NCBI GenBank assembly: GCA_910577085.1
Contig: CAJTLE010000097.1
Span: forward strand, 1 to 10,923
Direction of reading: 5' to 3'
Length of the DNA: 10,923 bases
Source: an uncultured Allobaculum sp.
Lineage (GTDB): Bacteria; Bacillota_I; Bacilli_A; Erysipelotrichales; Erysipelotrichaceae
Shown here: positions 1 to 6,794 of the stretch, piece by piece
Position numbering within the stretch: position 1 is the stretch's first letter
How the letters are laid out: each line of letters opens with the position of its first letter
Translations under genes and position numbers: made by a program
The notes under the pieces: generated by a model
Told to the model about the DNA's origin: nothing
What the model saw: only the letters and a program-made list of their open reading frames with translations
Databases searched by the model: none

Positions 1-30
1 AGAGCAACTCGACCAGGAGTCAGGCGAGAA

Positions 31-70
31 TTTCCTTGGGCTAACCCCCATGGGGGTTAGCCCAAGGAAA
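31..70. repeat. Perfect 40-bp palindrome
   Basis: The half site TTTCCTTGGGCTAACCCCCA is followed at once by its exact reverse complement, with no spacer. As RNA it would form an 18-bp stem with a CATG tetraloop. There is no T-run on either side (AAACCCC follows on the right), so it is not a standard intrinsic terminator. It could be a cruciform, a protein-binding site, a transcription attenuator or the joined ends of a mobile element. I cannot decide between these. Confidence 0.9.
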
Positions 71-255
71 CCCCATCTGTTGGAGACTCACTTGGTTCTG
101 ATTACTCTCATACAATACGAGGAGAAAAGACCAAAACAAAAATTCAGAAAACCGAACTGAAGCCGGTTTCAAGCGAAAGACTGGTCAGAAAGGAGAAGAG
201 ACGAGAATCCAGCCGGAACCGAAAGAAAAAACAGTATGACTTCAAAAACAAAAAG
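71..255. other. Intergenic stretch, small nested hairpin
   Basis: No convincing gene. A nested fold is possible: GACCA (129-133) with TGGTC (182-186) enclosing AAACCG (149-154) with CGGTTT (164-169). A reading frame open from the left edge to about 157 on the + strand runs straight through the palindrome, and I do not regard it as a gene. Confidence 0.35.
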
Positions 256-350
256 AGAATGCACCAAATCGCAGCATTCTGCCGTAAGCCAGCGGGTAGG
301 GCCTTCCAGGATTTATCCGCACTTACGGTTCAACGGAAAACCTGTTTTTT
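256..350 (+). ncRNA. Possible structured RNA: three hairpins and a U-tract
   Basis: Three hairpins follow one another. AGAATGC (256-262) pairs with GCATTCT (274-280). CCGTAAG (282-288) pairs with CTTACGG (322-328), and inside it GCGGGTA (292-298) pairs with TATCCGC (314-320) using one G-U. A small GGTT/AACC hairpin (327-342) is followed by TGTTTTTT. The two adjacent stems plus a closing U-tract suggest a small RNA or leader that ends about 185 bases before the PIN-like gene. No riboswitch consensus I know fits. A 52-codon frame (236-394) overlaps it but has no ribosome site. Confidence 0.3.
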
Positions 351-534
351 CGAGGGCTATGATGACTCCAATTTACTGCCGAAAGGCTTTTTGAAGTACA
401 ATAAGTTACAATTTGTACCATTGTAGGCTAAGAAAGTACATGTTTTTCGAGCGATTTCAGACAAGGATAACAGGTTACCTGGCGAGTGCGAGCAGGCAGA
501 AGAACAGACAATTCAGTAAGAGGAAAGCGAAACG

Positions 535-981
535 ATGAAAACGACAATTCAGATTTATCTTGATACGAATACACTTGGCTTTGAAGAATACGGGCAGATC
601 TCAAAACTCCCAGATAACTGCAAAATTACGCTTCTCTGCTCAAAAGATGGAAGAGAAACAATTCCTGTCTCTTTACTCAGATGGGCGTTACAGGCCCGCA
701 ATAAGATCGAATGGGCCGCAATCGATGCGGATGATTCAAATCGAGACAGTGTAATCTGTTATGAAGCTGGCCGGTTGCTTGGTAAAAGACTGCGCACCCG
801 CAAGCAGCTTCCGTTGTATCTCATTTCTAAAGACGAAAAGCTGCACACAGCTGCCAGAAATCTGGAAGCTCTCTTCCCGCCTGAACAATACGGAGTCGTG
901 AAATGCTGCCAGAATATCCAGGAAGCATTGAGCCAGATCGAGCCAGAAAAAGCCTCTGATCAGAATTCTTCGAAGTCCTGA
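535..981 (+). CDS. PIN-like (NYN/PIN7-type) domain protein
   Basis: A 148-residue soluble protein with the layout of small PIN-fold ribonuclease-like proteins. A beta strand ends in an acidic residue at the N-terminus (IYLDTN, Asp10). A middle acidic cluster follows (Asp64, Asp66-67, Asp71, then CYEAGRLLGKRL, resembling the 'D..i...lG' helix of this fold). Near residues 94-101 there is the strand LYLISKDEK with Asp100, typical of the third acidic position. The tail after 135 is polar and probably disordered. PIN-fold proteins usually cut RNA using metal held by these acidic residues, but the substrate here is unknown. The start is supported by AGAGGAAAG about 7 bases upstream. It stands alone, ends in a strong terminator, and is convergent with the recombinase. 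Fold assignment is moderate; activity is inferred. Confidence 0.6.
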   Translation: MKTTIQIYLDTNTLGFEEYGQISKLPDNCKITLLCSKDGRETIPVSLLRWALQARNKIEWAAIDADDSNRDSVICYEAGRLLGKRLRTRKQLPLYLISKDEKLHTAARNLEALFPPEQYGVVKCCQNIQEALSQIEPEKASDQNSSKS

Positions 982-1003
982 AATCATATTCATCTCCACG
1001 CAA

Positions 1004-1046
1004 AAAACGTCCGAAATCCCCTGAATGCGGGGTTTTCGGACGTTTT
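1004..1046. terminator. Bidirectional intrinsic terminator
   Basis: An 18-position stem (1004-1021 with 1029-1046, one T-T mismatch) with a 7-base loop. It starts AAAACGTCCG and ends CGGACGTTTT, so it carries a T-run on either strand. It lies between the convergent PIN-like gene (ends 981) and recombinase gene (ends 1108) and can serve both. Confidence 0.9.
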
Positions 1047-1107
1047 GCTTTCCGTTTATAAGAATCAACAGGATGTACATCCCTATATGACGATTCAGAC
1101 CGGTCGT

Positions 1108-2124
1108 TCAGGATGGATCCTCATTTTCAGAATCAAAGACAAGATGGGCAACCAGATCTTCCGCCGCATTTTTCTCCCGTTCGATGGCATGAACGTAAAT
1201 CATCGTTGTATCGATCGAAGCATGGCGTAAGGTCTGCTGGACCTGTTCAATATTGGCCCCTTCTTTTAAAGCCAGGGTTGCGGTTGTGTGGCGCAGACTG
1301 TGAGCCGAAAGATTGGGTGCATCAATACCGGCTGCCACAAAGGCTTCTTTACAGATTTTTCGGATGGATTTGGTCGTCAGGCGCCGTCCGGGAAAGCGAT
1401 GGTCCAGTCCCGCAAATAATGGACTGCCCGATTTTACATCTTTGCGAACATCCAGATACTGTTTGATCAAAGCCCATGTCTGATCTGGCACTTTAACAAA
1501 GTCACCCTTTTCATGATGCCCTTTTCCTTTTACCCGTAAAATCCGCATCTCACCGCGTGTTTCAAAGTCGCCAACATCCGCATTGCACACTTCAATCGTA
1601 CGCAGTCCCGTCGTCATCAACAGACCCAGAATGGCCTGATTGCGCAGATTCTTTTCACTGGCTTCCAGATCCTTGAATGCATTCAGGACTTTTCGGCACT
1701 GTTCATAAGAAAGATAGCCTTTCTTGAATCCATAATCGCTCTTTAAATGTTTGAGCCCCTGAGTAACATCTTGATGGAGCCCAAGGTGATCGAGCCACTG
1801 GTAAAAAGATTTCACGGCCCGGATATATTGATTGATGGTGCTGACAGAAAGATTCTCCTGGATCAGATCATTGCGATAGGCAATAATATCGGCCCTGGTG
1901 GGATCTGAAAGATGATGATCAATCATCCATTGAAAGAAGTAGCCCAGCGATTTTCGATAGACCAGTTCTGAATTGGGTGAGACATCAACGTAAGCCAGCC
2001 ATTCTTTGGCCATTTCTTCCAGATCACTCCATGAATTCGAAATCAGGGGCGTATTGGAAATCTGGACAGGCATTCTGACCTCCAGAACCTGAACTTCCTG
2101 TTGTGACTTCTCCTCATTTGGCAT
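1108..2124 (-). CDS. Tyrosine recombinase, XerC/XerD-like
   Basis: A complete 338-residue tyrosine recombinase/integrase, which cuts and rejoins DNA by a 3'-phosphotyrosine intermediate. Residues 31-125 form the SAM-like core-binding domain (WLAYVDVSPNSELVYRKSL, then SVSTINQYIRAVKSFYQWL). Residues 135-325 are the catalytic domain with every key residue visible: Arg175 in TTGLRTIEV, Lys201 in VKGKGHHEKG, His275 and Arg278 in HSLRHT, His301 in LRHAS and Tyr310 in TMIYVH. It is slightly longer than the roughly 300 residues of XerC/D because of a polar N-terminal extension of about 30 residues. The start has GGAGG 8 bases upstream. No excisionase, phage gene or attachment site is visible nearby, so it may be a chromosomal Xer paralogue or the integrase of an element extending beyond the window. 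Confidence 0.93.
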   Translation of the reverse strand: MPNEEKSQQEVQVLEVRMPVQISNTPLISNSWSDLEEMAKEWLAYVDVSPNSELVYRKSLGYFFQWMIDHHLSDPTRADIIAYRNDLIQENLSVSTINQYIRAVKSFYQWLDHLGLHQDVTQGLKHLKSDYGFKKGYLSYEQCRKVLNAFKDLEASEKNLRNQAILGLLMTTGLRTIEVCNADVGDFETRGEMRILRVKGKGHHEKGDFVKVPDQTWALIKQYLDVRKDVKSGSPLFAGLDHRFPGRRLTTKSIRKICKEAFVAAGIDAPNLSAHSLRHTTATLALKEGANIEQVQQTLRHASIDTTMIYVHAIEREKNAAEDLVAHLVFDSENEDPS

Positions 2125-2148
2125 TTCTTTTCCTCCAGATCTTGTCTT

Positions 2149-2176
2149 ATTTTAACTCAACCAGCGTTTTTGTCAT
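2149..2176 (-). promoter_or_regulatory. Predicted sigma-A promoter of the recombinase gene
   Basis: On the minus strand ATGACA (2171-2176, 5 of 6 matches to the -35 consensus) is followed after 16 bases by TAAAAT (2149-2154, 5 of 6 to the -10). It ends about 25 bases before the start codon at 2124 and leaves a short leader with a GGAGG ribosome site. Prediction by motif only. Confidence 0.45.
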
Positions 2177-2290
2177 CCACGCGATAAAAACCAGCCGTTT
2201 TGTTCTGGATCATGACCAGATCTGCCGCAGGCAATCTTTGTTCCAGTTGATGATCCGACCACCATAAGAACCTTCATCAAACCTGGACAG

Positions 2291-2326
2291 AAAAAAGGGA
2301 GTCTCCTGCCTCATGCAGAAACTCCC
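2291..2326 (-). terminator. Intrinsic terminator of the exonuclease gene
   Basis: Read on the minus strand, GGGAGTTTCTGC (from 2326) pairs with GGCAGGAGACTCCC with small internal irregularities around an ATGA-type loop, then runs into TTTTTT (2296-2291). It lies about 40 bases beyond the stop codon at 2368. Confidence 0.88.
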
Positions 2327-2367
2327 TGGAGTAGGCAAAATTCATTTTTCATTCTGGATCCGTTTGT

Positions 2368-3756
2368 TCAGTGAACCAGCTCCGCACTCTGAACTTTTGT
2401 CGGAGCGGATGCGGGCTGACTGGGATTGGACCCCTCTGCTTTTGGAGCAGCTGATTGGGATACCGACTCACTCTTACTGGCGGCAGGTGCCGGGTTTGGC
2501 TTTTTTGGCTTGCGGGTTCGGCGGGAAATATTTCCTCTTCGAACGCGTTTCTTTTTGGATGCATCGGCTTTTACTGCCTTTGATTGACGGGCTGGTGCAG
2601 GTTGACTGGCATCCGGATTCTGACTTTCTGCTCCTGTTTCAACACCTCCAGCAGCACTGGAAGACTGATCAGTGATCGTTTCAGCATTGTTTTCGGATGT
2701 TTTGGAAATATCATTGGCAGCATCAGCCTTTTTTCCGGCCAGTTCCGGGTATTTTTTAGAGCCTTTTTTACGCGAAGAAGCCTCTTTTTGCTTTTCCGCT
2801 TCCTGACTCTCCGGTTTGCGGCGTTTGCGGTTAAGGTTATAGGCCATGGATTTGAGAATCCGCCAGTCCCGGTTGGTCCGTTTCAGATTGCGGATGCCCT
2901 TTTCAAGGATCCGGTTGGCATCAAAGGTCATATTCAGAGAATCATAGATTTCTGCCAGACGTAAGTAGACAGAAGCAGACTGCCAGTTTTTGGCCGCCGC
3001 AACTTCATAGTTGAAAATGACGCCTTCATAGTCGCCTTCTTCATAGGCTGCATCGCCCTGCTTTTTGGCTTTCAGAACCGAAATGTCAACCGATGGAGAT
3101 TTGCGGGTAATCTGCTTGCGGACGTAGTTCAGAAAGATTTTCATCTGTCGGCTGGAGGGCACCGCTGTATGCTTTTTCGGACGAAACTTGGTCTTCTTGA
3201 TGTTTTTGATAAACGGCTCCAGATCCATTTCGAAGTGATTGTACATGTAGCGGATGATTTCATAGCAGGCATTCACATCGCTTTGAGGGTTATGATGGTC
3301 GAGTTCAATGCCGAGATGTTCAGCAATGTTACAGAGCTTCAGATCTCCCTTGCCCTGGTTGCCGCGATAGTAAAACTGATCCATGATATCCATCGTATCG
3401 ACATACTTGGTCGCATGAATTTCCGTATGGATCCGTGCCAGATCCTTATTGATGACACTGATATCGCTCATCGCATTGTGAGCCCCCATGATATACGGCT
3501 CTTCAAAGTACTGCCCATAGTCAGCCCAGAACTGGGGGAGGGTTCTGGAATCCAGCACGTCCTTGCGATGGATATGATGGATTTTGATATTATTGGCGGA
3601 AAAAAACGTCCGGGGATTGATCAATTCAGTGACCCGGAGTTTTTCTTCTCCCTCGTCGATTACGATCATGGAAATCGCACAGATACAGTCATTATTCAGA
3701 TTCGGGATTTCGACATCGACAAATGTGAACTTCCCTGGATATGGAAAATCAGCCAT
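2368..3756 (-). CDS. DEDDh 3'-5' exonuclease with TPR-like middle and basic low-complexity tail
   Basis: A 462-residue protein. Residues 9-175 are an exonuclease domain of the DnaQ/DNA polymerase III epsilon class with all DEDDh acidic and basic positions: Asp14 and Glu16 (FVDVEIP), Asp98 (HNAMSDI), His155 and Asp160 (HHNPQSDV). This class removes nucleotides from 3' ends of DNA or RNA using two metals. Residues 229-293 look like two TPR-type helical pairs (GDAAYEEGDYEGVIFNYEVA, then YLRLAEIYDSLNMTFDANRI), suggesting a protein-binding module. Residues 310-462 are a Lys/Arg/Ser/Pro/Ala-rich, probably disordered tail (KKKRVRRG, TRKPKKP), likely nucleic-acid binding. GAGGTG lies 5 bases before the start. 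It is a single-gene unit with its own terminator. Domain call is strong; the cellular role is unknown. Confidence 0.88.
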   Translation of the reverse strand: MADFPYPGKFTFVDVEIPNLNNDCICAISMIVIDEGEEKLRVTELINPRTFFSANNIKIHHIHRKDVLDSRTLPQFWADYGQYFEEPYIMGAHNAMSDISVINKDLARIHTEIHATKYVDTMDIMDQFYYRGNQGKGDLKLCNIAEHLGIELDHHNPQSDVNACYEIIRYMYNHFEMDLEPFIKNIKKTKFRPKKHTAVPSSRQMKIFLNYVRKQITRKSPSVDISVLKAKKQGDAAYEEGDYEGVIFNYEVAAAKNWQSASVYLRLAEIYDSLNMTFDANRILEKGIRNLKRTNRDWRILKSMAYNLNRKRRKPESQEAEKQKEASSRKKGSKKYPELAGKKADAANDISKTSENNAETITDQSSSAAGGVETGAESQNPDASQPAPARQSKAVKADASKKKRVRRGNISRRTRKPKKPNPAPAASKSESVSQSAAPKAEGSNPSQPASAPTKVQSAELVH

Positions 3757-3854
3757 GCTTACACCTCATCTCTTGTATCATGGGCCGAAATGGTCGAAAA
3801 AGATTCTCAAATGCTCATTTCAAAATTGTGCATGCTTTTCTTTTTTCACCAGGC

Positions 3855-3882
3855 AAAGAAAATCCCTGCATCCGTGCAGGGA
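3855..3882 (-). terminator. Intrinsic terminator of the two-gene operon
   Basis: Minus-strand stem TCCCTGCA / TGCAGGGA (3863-3882, 8 bp, tetraloop CGGA) followed by the T-rich ATTTTCTTTG. It lies about 30 bases past the stop codon at 3913. Confidence 0.85.
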
Positions 3883-3912
3883 CAAAGTAAATCTATTGTA
3901 GCAGAAGGAAGG

Positions 3913-4434
3913 CTAGGCTTCACTTTCCTGATTCTCGCTGGAATCGGCTTTACGGGCTTCTTTTTCCAGTCTCTTATTTTCTTTGGCCTGTTCTTTGAGA
4001 TCTTTCTTGCAGGCATCATAAGAAGCATTGATCTGACGGGCAGCACGATTACGGGCGGAGATCATCGAGATTTTTCCTCTAAAGCCTTTTGGCTCATACT
4101 TGGAATCCGCAAAATTGATATCAACCGCATAGGTAAACTTGCAGCCTTTCTCTGTTGGAACAAAAGTATAGGAACAGCGGGTCTTACGCTTTGCGGAGGT
4201 AAAGACGGTAACGAACTTTTCTGCCCGTTTGGCTTCTTTGATGGTATAGCGGATCTTCTCCACATTTCCATCTTTCGTCGTTGATTTCATCTTATGCGTA
4301 TAGCCAGCTTTGATCTGGGCTGGATCTACTTCCAGATTCAGTTCTTCCTGAATCTGTTCACAGATACTTTTGACCATAAAGTCATAAAACTGTTCAGCAG
4401 TGACATCGAAATCTTTGGTTACTTCAACTTGCAT
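3913..4434 (-). CDS. DUF3284-like protein
   Basis: A 173-residue cytoplasmic protein. The N-terminus MQVEVTKDFDVTAEQFYDFMVKSICEQI matches the opening I associate with the Firmicute DUF3284 family, which looks like a SRPBCC/START-type beta-sheet fold (alternating strands such as KIRYTIKEAKRAEKFVTVF and CSYTFVPTEKGCKFTY at 60-105). Residues 140-173 are a charged Lys/Glu-rich helix and tail that is longer than I would expect for the family. The biochemical function of DUF3284 is not known. AAAGGGA lies about 6 bases upstream of the start. The gene is 25 bases downstream of the membrane protein gene and shares its transcript, ended by the hairpin at 3863-3882. Confidence 0.65.
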   Translation of the reverse strand: MQVEVTKDFDVTAEQFYDFMVKSICEQIQEELNLEVDPAQIKAGYTHKMKSTTKDGNVEKIRYTIKEAKRAEKFVTVFTSAKRKTRCSYTFVPTEKGCKFTYAVDINFADSKYEPKGFRGKISMISARNRAARQINASYDACKKDLKEQAKENKRLEKEARKADSSENQESEA

Positions 4435-4459
4435 CGTATTTCCCTTTCTGATTTTCTTC

Positions 4460-5005
4460 TTATTTCACCATGTTCCAGGCAGCCATGAAGGCCTCCGGGC
4501 TGGCACAGCGAAATGTCATCTTACTCTTTCCCTGCACAATCCGGATCAGATCCGAATTGGCGGTGACATTCATGCTGGAAACTGGATGAGAAAAACGGAA
4601 ATCATCATCCAGGCAGACCAGCCGTTCGTTGGTCAGGTAAAAGACACGTGGTTTGGAGTTGTAATAGTCCGTACGCATCTGGTCAGCCCAATACAGGTGT
4701 TCGCCTTTTTTCAGCTTTAAGGCGCTGCCAATTTCCGGTTTCTGGCCAGCCAGTAAGGCTTCTCTGGCAGAGTCTGGCAGAATAGACTGGACTTCAGGTT
4801 CTTTTTGCGCCTTCTTTTTCGGGCGGTAAATTCCAAAATAAATACAGGCGACGACGCAGCAGGCAATCAGCCATAAAGACCAGCTTGGATCAGACTGCAC
4901 ATAACAAAGGATGGCAAATCCACCGCAAAGCACCATCGCCGTAATGATCAGAGTTTTCGTTACAGATTGGTTCATGCTCTCCATTGTAACAGGTTTAAAA
5001 GTCAT
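4460..5005 (-). CDS. Two-helix membrane protein with PH/GRAM-like C-terminal domain
   Basis: Up to 181 residues. Two adjacent hydrophobic helices (about 18-36, LIITAMVLCGGFAILCYV, and 43-60, LWLIACCVVACIYFGIY) are followed by a basic stop-transfer stretch YRPKKKAQK, placing the C-terminal domain in the cytoplasm. Residues 92-181 resemble bacterial PH/GRAM-like domains: a 'LKKGEHLYW' opening, then VFYLTNERLVCL, and a final amphipathic helix. Function unknown; such domains often mediate assembly at the membrane. The start is uncertain. Met1 has AAGGA touching the ATG, and Met11 (start at 4975) has GGAGAG only 1 base away, so neither spacing is ideal. It is the first gene of an operon with the DUF3284-like gene. 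Confidence 0.7.
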   Translation of the reverse strand: MTFKPVTMESMNQSVTKTLIITAMVLCGGFAILCYVQSDPSWSLWLIACCVVACIYFGIYRPKKKAQKEPEVQSILPDSAREALLAGQKPEIGSALKLKKGEHLYWADQMRTDYYNSKPRVFYLTNERLVCLDDDFRFSHPVSSMNVTANSDLIRIVQGKSKMTFRCASPEAFMAAWNMVK

Positions 5006-5088
5006 TCCTTCGCCAATCTGAAATTCTGATGGTTTCTTAGGAAAATCAAAAGTTACTGTTCACCCCCTACACCAGAACACGACGAAAA

Positions 5089-5147
5089 GCCGGGAATTTT
5101 ATCCCTTTTTTGAGGGAGTCGATTCCGGCTTATTTTTTATTTTTTTT
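5089..5147. terminator. Hairpin with T-runs at the 3' end of the decayed gene
   Basis: GCCGG-GAAT (5089-5097, one bulged G) pairs with ATTCCGGC (5122-5129), enclosing a TCCCT/AGGGA hairpin. On the + strand it is followed by TTATTTTTTATTTTTTTT (5130-5147). On the minus strand it ends in CTTTTCG. It lies where leftward read-through from the hydrolase/propeller pair would reach the next operon, so a minus-strand role is the most useful one. Confidence 0.6.
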
Positions 5148-5595
5148 CTGGAGGGTTGGATCTTGAGCGTTGTTTGTTCCAAGTCACTGCTTTCAAACGA
5201 CCATGAAAATTTTTCAATCTTCTGACAACGTTGATCGATATAAAAATCAATCAATTGTTCGTCAATTTGATTGTTATGAAAACTTTCAAAGTAATGAAAC
5301 AAAATATCCGGAACAAACATCGCTCAAGAACCGGAGGGTTTGCTTAAAGACTTCCTTAGCCTTTATATCCTGAACTCCCGACCATTTTGTGTGGAAGGAC
5401 CATACATGACCACATCACCCACACAAATATGGGGTACCAGCAAATTTGGAGGGCTTGTCTATATAGTGAAAAAACTGCCTGATTTCATCTAAAGTGCGTG
5501 CCACCTAACAAGGCAACTGCCTTCAGCTGCAAGGATATGGTCTGTTCTGGCTATAGTCCGTAAAGCATTGATCTTTGGATGCAAAGGACCGGTAG
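5099..5595 (-). pseudogene. Decayed gene, possibly Rpn-family (PD-(D/E)XK) nuclease/transposase, split by a MITE
   Basis: No intact frame remains. On the minus strand several frames carry protein-like fragments in a consistent order: HILAAEGSC, then LDEIRQFFHYIDKPSKF, then QNGREFRI, then DIKAKEVFKQTLQKK. The order resembles the C-terminal half of Rpn recombination-promoting nucleases ('...FL...G...ELr.FlrYv..P...n.EwR..YM'). This is recalled family pattern, not a search result. Removing the 175-bp insertion and one 8-bp repeat restores KEVFKQTLQKK, matching KKIFKQPLQKK in the copy near 10,540, so the insertion point is well defined. The piece after the insertion carries a TAA and indels. The family name is uncertain; its being a remnant is much surer. 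Confidence 0.5.
5158..5332. mobile_element. 175-bp MITE-like element, ISL3-type ends
   Basis: The ends are inverted copies over 23 bases with 2 mismatches; both begin GGWTCTTGAGCG and run on to TGTTTGTTCC. A perfect 8-base direct repeat, GGAGGGTT, flanks the element exactly (5150-5157 and 5333-5340), as expected for a target duplication. Further inside, the two arms keep weaker similarity (TTTCA...TGAAAA.TTTTCA). It has no transposase, so it would move only with one supplied in trans. Ends starting GG.TCTT with 8-bp duplications are typical of the ISL3 family. An apparent 73-codon frame starting inside it (5320 leftward) is a by-product of the insertion. Confidence 0.85.
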
Positions 5596-5601
5596 TAGAC
5601 T

Positions 5602-6774
5602 TTACTGGACAATCCAGATATGAAATGCCATGTTCACGTCTTTCAATGGGGACTGGGAAACGAGTGAATCAGTATCAAGATCATATAAAAGGAGCTTATC
5701 TTGCATTAGAAGCAAAATTTGCCGGGAATTCAAAGGCTTGATGTCCATAATCAAGTCCATGATCTGATCCCCATCGCTATCTCGATCAACACCAAGTTCT
5801 TCCAAATTTACAAAGGTACTTTCACCAGTATTTCCGTCAAACAATGTAAATCCAAATTGGGTTGAAGAACTTTGGGAATGTCTAATTGCAAACAGATTGT
5901 CATCAAGTTCAAAAAAAGCTTCGGGTGCAACTTCCTCAAGAGGAAAAAACTCTCCTGTTTCCTGAACAAGATTATAACGATAAATCCAGCCCTCAACGTT
6001 TCTTTCGAAAGTGGCTAAGTTTCGCCATCCTTGACAGGTACAGTACAGGTAATTCCCTTTGTAAACTGTATCATTAAACCAGTATTGCCTGTCTGGATTC
6101 TTTTCAAGTTCTTTGACCAATTCCAGGCTCAGTTTTCCATCCTGGACAGACCCCTTAAGCAGTCGATTCGTAAAGTCATGATAGCCGTTTTCATTGACTG
6201 TCGACTCCACATCGGTTGATATCGCCCAAAAAGTATCTTTTGCGTCTGCAGTAAAATCGTTGACCATCATGGCAGGGTGATCCAGAATCAGATGGTCCTT
6301 TTCTTCTAATTGTGGCGTATAAACTGAGATGAAATTTTCGCCACCGGCAACCATTGCAAAGTAATAATTTTCTGTTTCTCCAGCTGACGTCCAGGCACTA
6401 TGCTTCGTCTTTTGATACTCCACTGTTCCTTCCTCAAAATCGATAGAAATGACTCCTTCTGTCTTTCCTGTTGGCCATCCATCCTCAGAAAAAACGAGAT
6501 ATCGATTAAGAAGCTCTGCCTGCAAAACTATGGGATTCATCCCTTCACGGATAATTCCGACTTTGTTTTCAACGACTGGTACTGGCTGGCCATTTTCAAT
6601 CCGGTATCCCGTAATTCCGTCATAACTCACAACATAAAACTCTGCCTGGTCAGATCTCTTGAAATGGTCAATCTGATGGTGTCCCAAAAACAGCACACCA
6701 AAATACAACATGATACTGAATCCAACAAGAAGGGAGAGCCATTTTACGGCTCTCCATCGTTTTCTTTTTTTCAT
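5602..6774 (-). CDS. Membrane-anchored, probably beta-propeller-like extracellular protein
   Basis: A 390-residue protein with a basic N-terminus (KKRKRWRAVKW) and one membrane helix at about 12-31 that lacks a clear cleavage site, so most of it is likely displayed outside the cell. Residues 45-390 are a string of beta-rich segments with repeated blade-like motifs (FYVVSYDGITGYRI, RYLVFSEDGWPTG, YYFAMVAGGENFISVY, GNYLYCTCQGW, NLFAIRHSQSSS, KLLLYDLDTDSLV), suggesting a propeller. DRDSDGDQIMD (330-340) has the D-x-D-x-D-G spacing of calcium-binding loops. It starts 20 bases after the stop of the secreted hydrolase gene, so the two are probably one operon. The ribosome site is weak (GAGAG). No enzyme signature seen; it may bind a ligand or partner. 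Confidence 0.72.
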   Translation of the reverse strand: MKKRKRWRAVKWLSLLVGFSIMLYFGVLFLGHHQIDHFKRSDQAEFYVVSYDGITGYRIENGQPVPVVENKVGIIREGMNPIVLQAELLNRYLVFSEDGWPTGKTEGVISIDFEEGTVEYQKTKHSAWTSAGETENYYFAMVAGGENFISVYTPQLEEKDHLILDHPAMMVNDFTADAKDTFWAISTDVESTVNENGYHDFTNRLLKGSVQDGKLSLELVKELEKNPDRQYWFNDTVYKGNYLYCTCQGWRNLATFERNVEGWIYRYNLVQETGEFFPLEEVAPEAFFELDDNLFAIRHSQSSSTQFGFTLFDGNTGESTFVNLEELGVDRDSDGDQIMDLIMDIKPLNSRQILLLMQDKLLLYDLDTDSLVSQSPLKDVNMAFHIWIVQ

Positions 6775-6794
6775 TTAAACTCTCATCAATCGCA

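Noticed and set aside
2..157. Frame open from the left window edge that could be the end of a truncated gene
   Set aside because: It reads through the perfect palindrome and has unconvincing composition; one open frame of 51 codons is weak evidence.
236..394. 52-codon + strand frame (MTSKTKREC...)
   Set aside because: No ribosome site, basic and atypical composition, and it overlaps a chain of hairpins that better explains the sequence.
3169..4284. 371-codon + strand frame
   Set aside because: It is antisense to the exonuclease and DUF3284-like genes, which have domain motifs, ribosome sites and terminators; this frame has none.
5099..5320. 73-codon minus-strand frame as a gene
   Set aside because: It starts inside the MITE's inverted end, crosses the insertion border and finishes in the decayed gene's tail; it has no ribosome site.
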